11,887 bases of DNA. It comes from Candidatus Neoanaerotignum tabaqchaliae. Lineage in GTDB: Bacteria > Bacillota > Clostridia > Lachnospirales > Anaerotignaceae. The translations under genes and the position numbers were made by a program. Below, in pieces: positions 6,684-11,887 of this stretch. Location of the stretch: the NCBI GenBank assembly GCA_904420235.1, contig CAJFUS010000142.1, forward strand, positions 1-11,887, written 5' to 3'. The notes under the pieces are model-generated. The model did no database searches. It was not told the DNA's origin and saw only the letters and a program-made list of their open reading frames with translations. Within the stretch, counting starts at the first letter, position 1, and each line of letters starts with the position of its first letter.

Positions 6684-7711
6684 ACCTCTACCTCTTTTTC
6701 ATCGTTCTTTGTTATTTTTCCTATAACATAGGCCTTCTCGCCCATTTCCTCAACAGCCTTAAGAATCTTTTGGGCGTTTTCGCTGTCGCACACAAGAACC
6801 ATACCTATTCCCATGTTGAATGTATTATACATATGGGCTCTTTCTATATCGCCCCTTTTCTGCATAATGTCGAATATAGGAAGCACAGGCCAAGTGCCCT
6901 CCTCAATAGTGGCGCAAAGGCCCCTGCCCTTTGGAAGGCAGCGAGGTATATTCTCTATAAAGCCTCCGCCAGTTATGTTGCTTATGCCTTTAATTTGAGC
7001 CTTTTTCATAAGAGAGAGTATCTCTTTAACATATATTTTGGTTGGTGTTAAAAGGCTTTCGCCTATTGTCATTCCCAGCTCCTCAACATATTCCTTGGCG
7101 GTTTCCTCAATAGGCTCAAAAACCTTTCTAACAAGAGAATATCCGTTGGAGTGAACTCCGCTGGAAGGAAGACCTATTATTAAATCGCCCTCCACAATAT
7201 TTTCTCCGTTTATAATATCTTTTTTGTCAACAACGCCAACGGCAAAGCCGGCCATGTCGTACTCGTCAACAGGATAAAATCCCGGCATTTCCGCCGTTTC
7301 ACCGCCTATAAGAGCGCAGCCGCTCTGACGGCAGCCCTCCGCTACGCCGCTTACTATTTCGGCTATTCTTTCGGGAACGTTTTTTCCGCAGGCTATGTAG
7401 TCAAGGAAAAACAGAGGCTGGGCCCCGTTGCATATAATATCGTTAACGCACATGGCCACACAGTCAATTCCAACGGTATCGTGCTTGTTTTGAACAAAGG
7501 CAAGCCTAAGCTTTGTGCCTACGCCGTCTGTTCCGGAAATAAGCACCGGTTCCTCCATGTTAAGGCCGCCCAAAGTGAAAAGACCGCCGAAACCGCCTAT
7601 ATCCGTAAGCACCTCTTTCCTGAATGTGCTCTGAACATGTTCCCTCATAAGTTTAACGGCTTTGTAGCCGGCCTCAACGTCAACGCCGGCGTTTTTATAA
7701 TCAAGACCCAT
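6671..7711 (-). CDS. purM: Phosphoribosylformylglycinamidine cyclo-ligase (AIR synthetase)
   Basis: PurM closes the imidazole ring of FGAM with ATP, giving AIR, the fifth step of purine synthesis. With the start at 7711 the protein has 346 residues, the usual length. Signature motifs are GTDGVGTKL (60-68), GGETAEMPGFY (136-146) and SSGVHSNGYSL (183-193). The start is fixed by AAGGAGG (7727-7721), nine bases upstream of the ATG. The frame stays open to 7801, but that extension would encode a hydrophobic, non-family peptide across the promoter and is rejected. It is the first gene of purMND, downstream of its own promoter. No purine riboswitch fits in the roughly 55-base leader. Confidence 0.97.
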   Translation of the reverse strand: MGLDYKNAGVDVEAGYKAVKLMREHVQSTFRKEVLTDIGGFGGLFTLGGLNMEEPVLISGTDGVGTKLRLAFVQNKHDTVGIDCVAMCVNDIICNGAQPLFFLDYIACGKNVPERIAEIVSGVAEGCRQSGCALIGGETAEMPGFYPVDEYDMAGFAVGVVDKKDIINGENIVEGDLIIGLPSSGVHSNGYSLVRKVFEPIEETAKEYVEELGMTIGESLLTPTKIYVKEILSLMKKAQIKGISNITGGGFIENIPRCLPKGRGLCATIEEGTWPVLPIFDIMQKRGDIERAHMYNTFNMGIGMVLVCDSENAQKILKAVEEMGEKAYVIGKITKNDEKEVEVCLK

Positions 7712-7772
7712 AACCTTGCTCCTCCTTAAAAATAACAAAATTACCCGTTTATTTTTATAACATACTAAAACT

Positions 7773-7801
7773 ATATTATTATACACATAAATAAAAGTCA
7801 A
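7773..7801 (-). promoter_or_regulatory. Sigma-A type promoter for purMND
   Basis: On the minus strand TTGACT (7801-7796) is followed after 17 bases by TAATAT (7778-7773). Both hexamers are close to the TTGACA/TATAAT consensus and the spacing is ideal. A transcription start near 7766 would leave about 55 bases before the purM ATG. A nearby perfect TATAAT lies only 12 bases after the -35 and is too close to pair with it. The whole rng-purM gap (7712-7848) is very AT-rich; I see no clear terminator for rng and no recognisable PurR box or riboswitch in it. Confidence 0.65.
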
Positions 7802-7848
7802 GAAATCATCATAATATACAACTGTTCTTTAAAGGAAATTTTTCATTA

Positions 7849-9246
7849 TTAAACCGTTTTCCTCTCAAGCTCGTAATAATCGGCGGCTCCTGTTTCAATT
7901 TCCTCTAAAACAACGGTTTTTTTAAACCTTTTTTCTATATCCTCCACATAATTCCATTCCTTCCGCCTTAAAAACGATATTATTCTTTTGTTGGATTTTA
8001 CGGTTACTTGGCTGAACATTGTACTTGAAAAAACAGCCGTTATTTCACGCAAAATTTTTCCGGCCGTATATTCCGCCGACGGCACGGCGCCTCTTCCGCG
8101 GCAGCATACGCATTCCTCGCTTATAAGGCTTAAAACCGGAAGGCTTCCCTTTTTTCTTGTAAGCTGCATAAGTCCCAATTCCGTCATTCCCACAACGGTT
8201 GTTTTAAGACGGTCTTTTTTAACGGCCTCCTCCAGTCTTTTTGTAAGGGCTTCCTTATCCTTTTCATCTTTCATGTCTATAAAATCTATTATAATCATTC
8301 CGGAAAGGTTTCTTAATCTAATCTGCTTGGCTATCTCGTCGGCGGCCTCTAAATTTGTTTTTAAAAATGTGTCCTGAGTGTTTTTCTTGCCTGTATACTT
8401 CCCGGTGTTCACGTCTATAACAACGCAGGCTTCCGTCTGCTCTATAACTATAAATCCGCCGCTTTTAAGCCAAACCTTATTTAAAAAAAGCCTGTCTATT
8501 TTGCTTTCTATAAGATAGTTGCTGAAAATTGGAATATCCCCTGTGTAAAGCTCCAGCTTAGAGGAATCGAAAAGCCTGTTTTCGGCTACTCTGTCATAAT
8601 CGTCTTTATTGTTTAAAACAACGCTGTCAATATCCGATGTGAATATGTTCTTGAGGGTTTTGTCAATTATGTTCTCGTCGCTTAAAATAAGGGCAGGAGG
8701 ACGGCGGTATCCGGCCTTTTTCTCAACAAAGTGCTTTTTCTCTATAAGGCTTTCAATCTCGTCCTTAAACTCCTCAAGGCTTTTGCCCTCGCCCTCGGTT
8801 CTAACAATCAAAGCGCAGCCCTCCGGCACAAGGTCTTTAACTATGGAGTTAATACGCTCCCGCTCATTGCTGTCGGTAATTTTTTTTGATATTCCTATGT
8901 CTTTGTCGTTAGGTATAAGCACGGCAAACTTTCCTATAAAAGATATTTTCCGCGTAAGGGCCGGACCCTTTGTGCCGAAGGCGTCCTTTTTAACCTGAAC
9001 TATAACGGTGTCGCCGTTTTTAAGCCCCGCGCCTTTCTCAATGGGCAGATATCCGTTTTTTTCCTGACCTATGTTAACAAAGCAGGACTGCATTCCCTTA
9101 ATTATGTTTTCAACCCTGCCAGCATATATATTGCCCACAAGGCTCTTTTCCCTGTTGCTCTCATAAAAAAACTCTATGGGCTCTCCGTCCTGGCACAGGG
9201 CTATCCTTGTTTGAAAATGCGAGTTGTCTATTATTATGCGCTTCAA
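7849..9246 (-). CDS. rng: Ribonuclease G/E-family endoribonuclease
   Basis: This 465-residue protein should cleave single-stranded AU-rich RNA in rRNA and tRNA maturation or mRNA decay. An S1 RNA-binding domain occupies about 37-118. The catalytic metal ligands are D278 in DVNTG and D321 in DFIDM, 43 residues apart as in E. coli RNase E (D303, D346). The zinc-link cysteines are C379 and C382, in CVCC rather than the CPxC of E. coli, again at the expected spacing. The protein ends after a small C-terminal domain with no long RNase E scaffold tail, so it resembles RNase G in size. The start codon is TTG, overlapping the upstream TGA stop by four bases (TTGA), which suggests translational coupling. 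In many Firmicutes this gene is followed by rplU; here a promoter and purM come next. Confidence 0.95.
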   Translation of the reverse strand: MKRIIIDNSHFQTRIALCQDGEPIEFFYESNREKSLVGNIYAGRVENIIKGMQSCFVNIGQEKNGYLPIEKGAGLKNGDTVIVQVKKDAFGTKGPALTRKISFIGKFAVLIPNDKDIGISKKITDSNERERINSIVKDLVPEGCALIVRTEGEGKSLEEFKDEIESLIEKKHFVEKKAGYRRPPALILSDENIIDKTLKNIFTSDIDSVVLNNKDDYDRVAENRLFDSSKLELYTGDIPIFSNYLIESKIDRLFLNKVWLKSGGFIVIEQTEACVVIDVNTGKYTGKKNTQDTFLKTNLEAADEIAKQIRLRNLSGMIIIDFIDMKDEKDKEALTKRLEEAVKKDRLKTTVVGMTELGLMQLTRKKGSLPVLSLISEECVCCRGRGAVPSAEYTAGKILREITAVFSSTMFSQVTVKSNKRIISFLRRKEWNYVEDIEKRFKKTVVLEEIETGAADYYELERKTV

Positions 9247-9959
9247 GGCTCACCAACTCCGTCCGTAAGGGGCACAAGGCCGCCGTTTATGTCCTTCATA
9301 TACATGTCGTTTCTTCTGAATGATATGCGGTATTTGTTATACTCCCTGCCCAAAAATCCACAGAAAGCCTCGGCCACCGATTCCGGCTTTAAGTTTCTAA
9401 CACTTCCGGCGTTAACAAGCACCCTCATTAAAGCCGCGTCATTTTGCGACAAGTTTTCGGCCTCTATTATGTCCGGCCTTATATCGGTTTCCTTAAAATT
9501 GTTTTTTGTCTTTTTCATAACAAAAATTTTTTCCTGATTTAAAAAGCACTTTAAATTCTTCTCAATATCCTCGCCGGTTACGGTGCCGTCAAAAAGTATG
9601 TCATAGGAGGCGGCGCACACACTGGCCATTGTGTTTTTAACGTTTTCCCTAAGCTTAACAATCTCCGTAACCCTCATGCCGTCGGGCATGGCCAAATTAA
9701 GGCGCTCCATAATTTCATTCTCGTCCATAGCATATTTAAGCTGAAAATCGCCGTATTCACCGCCGCTGGTGTATCCAAGGCTTAAAGGACTGGCAAAGGC
9801 TATAAGCTGGTGGGGGTTAAATCCCTGCGAGTAGGCTATTGGTATTCCCGCCCTTTTAAGGGCCCTTTGAAAGGCTATCATAACATCAAGGTGGCCTATA
9901 AACTTAACCTCCTCGCCCTTTGTAAACTTAAACCTGTATTTTATGTTGTTATTTACCAA
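9243..9959 (-). CDS. TIGR03936/DUF2344 radical SAM-associated protein
   Basis: About 238 residues, of unproven function. The N-terminal block with KGEEVKFIGHLD, then QRALKRAGIPIAYSQGFNPH and FASPLSLG, is the hallmark of the TIGR03936/DUF2344 family, which occurs beside or fused to TIGR03960 radical SAM proteins. It has no CxxxCxxC motif of its own, no signal peptide and no membrane segment. A GTG at 9968 is also in frame, but it overlaps the GGAGG sequence (9972-9968); TTG at 9959, eight bases downstream of that SD, is the better start. The SD lies within the glycine codons at the end of the upstream gene, and the two reading frames overlap by 11 bases. A role in RNA modification or ribosome-related chemistry is suggested by its RNase G and radical SAM neighbours; this is inference. 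Confidence 0.88.
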   Translation of the reverse strand: MVNNNIKYRFKFTKGEEVKFIGHLDVMIAFQRALKRAGIPIAYSQGFNPHQLIAFASPLSLGYTSGGEYGDFQLKYAMDENEIMERLNLAMPDGMRVTEIVKLRENVKNTMASVCAASYDILFDGTVTGEDIEKNLKCFLNQEKIFVMKKTKNNFKETDIRPDIIEAENLSQNDAALMRVLVNAGSVRNLKPESVAEAFCGFLGREYNKYRISFRRNDMYMKDINGGLVPLTDGVGEP

Positions 9960-11793
9960 AGCACACACCTCCGCCGAAGGATTTAGCGCCGCAGTTTTGA
10001 CATTGCTGCCGGCAGTTTGGAGTTGTATCGGCCTTGTAGGCCCTTTCCCGCTCCTCTATAAAAAACTTCTTTGTAACGCCTACGGATATGTGGTCCCAAG
10101 GCAGTATCTCGTTGTAGTCCCTTTTTCGGTTGGCGTAAAACTCCATTGTTATTCCGGCCTCCGAAAAAGCCTCTTTCCATTTGTCAAAGTTAAAAAGCTC
10201 CGTCCAGCTGTCGAAGCGGCAGCCTTTTTTCCACGCGTTGTATATGGCGGCGCAAACCTTTCTGTCGCCCCTTGCCATAACGCCCTCAAGGGAGCTCATA
10301 TATGTGTTGTGATAGGTAAAACGCACCTGTTTTCGTGATATTTTGTTTTTAACAAGTTTTCCCTTTCTTGAGAACTCCTCGTATGTGTCCTGAGACTCCC
10401 ATTGGAACGGCGTAAAGGGCTTTGGAACAAAGCAGGAAGCGCTGGCGTTTACCGTAACCGGCCTTGGCCGGTTCTCTTTGGGTATCTCAAAATATTTCTC
10501 AACTATTTTCTCGCAAAGGCTGGCTATGCCCTCCAAATCCTCGTCGGTTTCTGTTGGAAGACCAAGCATAAAATACATTTTAACCTTCGTCCAGCCGCCG
10601 TCAAAAGCAAGCTTGCAGCCCTTAAGTATGTCTTCCTCGGTTATATTTTTGTTTATAACGTCTCTAAGCCTCTGGGTTCCGGCCTCGGCAGCAAATGTAA
10701 GTGAGCTTTTTCTTACCTCTTGTATTTTGCTCATAAGCTCCAAAGAAAAAGCGTCTATTCTTAATGATGGCAGCGAAATGCTTATTCCATTGTCCTTATA
10801 CTCGTCAATAAGGCCTTGAGCCAACTGCGGAAAACAGGTGTAATCGCTTGTGGCAAGAGATATAAGTGATATTTCCTCGTGGCCGGAGGTTTTAACAAGG
10901 CTTTCGGCCTGTTTTAAAAGTGTTTGGTATGACTTTTCCCTAACAGGACGGTATATAAACCCTGCCTGACAAAAACGGCAGCCCCTTATGCAGCCCCTAA
11001 AAAGCTCTAAAGTAACTCTGTCATGAACAACCTCTATTAATGGCACAAGCTGCTTTTCGGGATAAAAAGCCTTGTCCATGTCATTTACTATAACCTTTTT
11101 AATAACAGGTCTCGCCTTGGGATGATTTGGCTTAAAAGATTTTATAGTGCCGTCCTCGTTATAGGAAACGTCGTAAAACTTGGGAATATAAAGGCCGTCA
11201 AAATCAAGAAGCCTTTCCAAAAACTCCGCCCTTGAGCGGCCCTCTTTTTTGTGGGCCTTGTATAAATCCAAAATCTCGTCATAAAGGGCCTCGCCCTCGC
11301 CCATATAAAAAACGTCCACAAAATCAGACAAAGGCTCCGGATTATAGGCGCAGGAGCCGCCGCATATTATTATGGGCTCCTCCTCTGTTCTGTCGGCGCT
11401 GTAAATATTAATTCCGGCTAAATCAAGCATGTTCAAAACATTTGTATAGCAAAGCTCATATTGAAGGGTAAATCCCACAAAGTCAAAGTCTTTAAGGGGA
11501 CTTTGGCTTTCAAGAGAAAAAAGCTTTATGCCGTTAAGGCGCATTTTTTCCTCCATATCGGTCCATGGGGCAAAGGCCCTTTCGCAATAGGTATCGTCCC
11601 TGCGGTTTAAGAAATAATAAAGTATCTGAAGCCCCAAGTGGCTCATGCCAACCTCATAAACGTCGGGAAAGCAAAAGGCAAACCGTATGTCAACATCGCT
11701 GATATTCTTTTTAACCATGTTAACTTCTCCGCCCACATAACGGGCCGGCTTGTCCACCTGAAGCAAAATTTCGTCTGAAACAGCCTTATACAT
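9949..11793 (-). CDS. TIGR03960-type radical SAM protein
   Basis: This 614-residue protein belongs by sequence to the TIGR03960 group of B12-binding-like radical SAM proteins; its reaction is unknown. The radical SAM motif is C268-x3-C272-x2-C275 in FRGCIRGCRFCQAGF, which binds the [4Fe-4S]/SAM centre. The N-terminal 150 residues form the cobalamin-domain-like region (FCFPDVYEVGMSHLG at 40-54), but I do not see the classical DxHxxG cobalamin-ligand motif. The C terminus carries a second cysteine group, C594, C598, C601 and C611, within a glycine-rich tail, possibly for an extra metal or Fe-S site. The ATG is fixed by GGAGG (11804-11800), six bases upstream. It is the first gene of the operon and overlaps its usual DUF2344 partner. 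Confidence 0.92.
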   Translation of the reverse strand: MYKAVSDEILLQVDKPARYVGGEVNMVKKNISDVDIRFAFCFPDVYEVGMSHLGLQILYYFLNRRDDTYCERAFAPWTDMEEKMRLNGIKLFSLESQSPLKDFDFVGFTLQYELCYTNVLNMLDLAGINIYSADRTEEEPIIICGGSCAYNPEPLSDFVDVFYMGEGEALYDEILDLYKAHKKEGRSRAEFLERLLDFDGLYIPKFYDVSYNEDGTIKSFKPNHPKARPVIKKVIVNDMDKAFYPEKQLVPLIEVVHDRVTLELFRGCIRGCRFCQAGFIYRPVREKSYQTLLKQAESLVKTSGHEEISLISLATSDYTCFPQLAQGLIDEYKDNGISISLPSLRIDAFSLELMSKIQEVRKSSLTFAAEAGTQRLRDVINKNITEEDILKGCKLAFDGGWTKVKMYFMLGLPTETDEDLEGIASLCEKIVEKYFEIPKENRPRPVTVNASASCFVPKPFTPFQWESQDTYEEFSRKGKLVKNKISRKQVRFTYHNTYMSSLEGVMARGDRKVCAAIYNAWKKGCRFDSWTELFNFDKWKEAFSEAGITMEFYANRKRDYNEILPWDHISVGVTKKFFIEERERAYKADTTPNCRQQCQNCGAKSFGGGVCFGK

Positions 11794-11828
11794 AATATTC
11801 CTCCATAGGCAAAAATAAAAAGCATTTA

Positions 11829-11857
11829 ATTATATCAGCAAAAAAGCCGACTTTCAA
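11829..11857 (-). promoter_or_regulatory. Near-consensus sigma-A promoter for the radical SAM-DUF2344-rng operon
   Basis: On the minus strand TTGAAA (11857-11852), a 17-base spacer and TATAAT (11834-11829) form an almost ideal promoter. TG lies one base upstream of the -10, making it an extended -10 element as well. Transcription would begin near 11822, giving a leader of about 30 bases with GGAGG before the ATG. No operator or riboswitch is apparent. DNA from 11858 to 11887 contains no recognisable gene. Confidence 0.8.
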
Positions 11858-11887
11858 TATTTTCAGATATTCGTGGCGTGTTGGGCA

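Noticed and set aside
7712..7772. Purine riboswitch or PurR box before purM
   Set aside because: The leader is about 55 bases, too short for an aptamer plus switch, and shows no conserved purine-aptamer core or PurBox pair.
7712..7801. N-terminal extension of PurM by 30 residues
   Set aside because: The extension covers the promoter, is hydrophobic and unlike PurM, and the ideal SD sits nine bases before the ATG at 7711.
11856..11871. Short AATAT/ATATT inverted repeat near the -35 of the first promoter
   Set aside because: Only five A/T base pairs in AT-rich DNA; expected by chance.

Overview
This window looks like chromosome of a strictly anaerobic Clostridia-type Firmicute. Supporting signs are two different [FeFe] hydrogenases, a clostridial-style PurN and PurD, strong Shine-Dalgarno (SD) sequences, sigma-A type promoters, moderately AT-rich DNA and frequent ATA isoleucine codons. 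A Lachnospirales-like gut or sediment anaerobe is a reasonable guess, but the species cannot be named from the sequence. Every convincing gene is on the minus strand, so the window is best read from right to left. I see no mobile element, CRISPR array, tRNA or rRNA, and no gene-free stretch over 300 bases.

Region 1 (about 11857 down to 7849) is a three-gene operon behind a near-consensus promoter. It encodes a TIGR03960-type radical SAM protein, its TIGR03936/DUF2344 partner and an RNase G/E-family endoribonuclease. The genes overlap, and the second and third appear to use non-ATG starts. In many Firmicutes this trio precedes rplU-rpmA-obg; here it is followed by purine genes instead.

Region 2 (about 7801 to 4792) is purM-purN-purD with its own promoter, encoding three steps of de novo IMP synthesis. 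The genes overlap by 13 and 1 bases. purH, which often lies between purN and purD in Firmicutes, is absent.

Region 3 (about 4780 to 22) is the most interesting part. It is a compact four-gene hydrogen-metabolism cassette that opens behind an inverted repeat and a possible extended -10 promoter and closes with an intrinsic terminator. In order it encodes: a small thioredoxin-fold [2Fe-2S] protein; a sensory-type [FeFe] hydrogenase with a PAS domain and an RnfB-like FeS domain, in which the proton-transfer cysteine of the H-cluster is replaced by threonine; a SpoIIE/PP2C-type phosphatase with an unassigned C-terminal domain of about 165 residues; and a group B-like catalytic [FeFe] hydrogenase. 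The likely logic is that the sensory hydrogenase reads H2 or redox state and passes a signal to the co-translated phosphatase, which adjusts expression or activity of hydrogen metabolism, including the hydrogenase at the end of the operon. Sensory [FeFe] hydrogenases next to phosphatases have been noted before, so the cassette type is not wholly new. The signalling mechanism, the phosphatase substrate and the C-terminal domain are the open parts.
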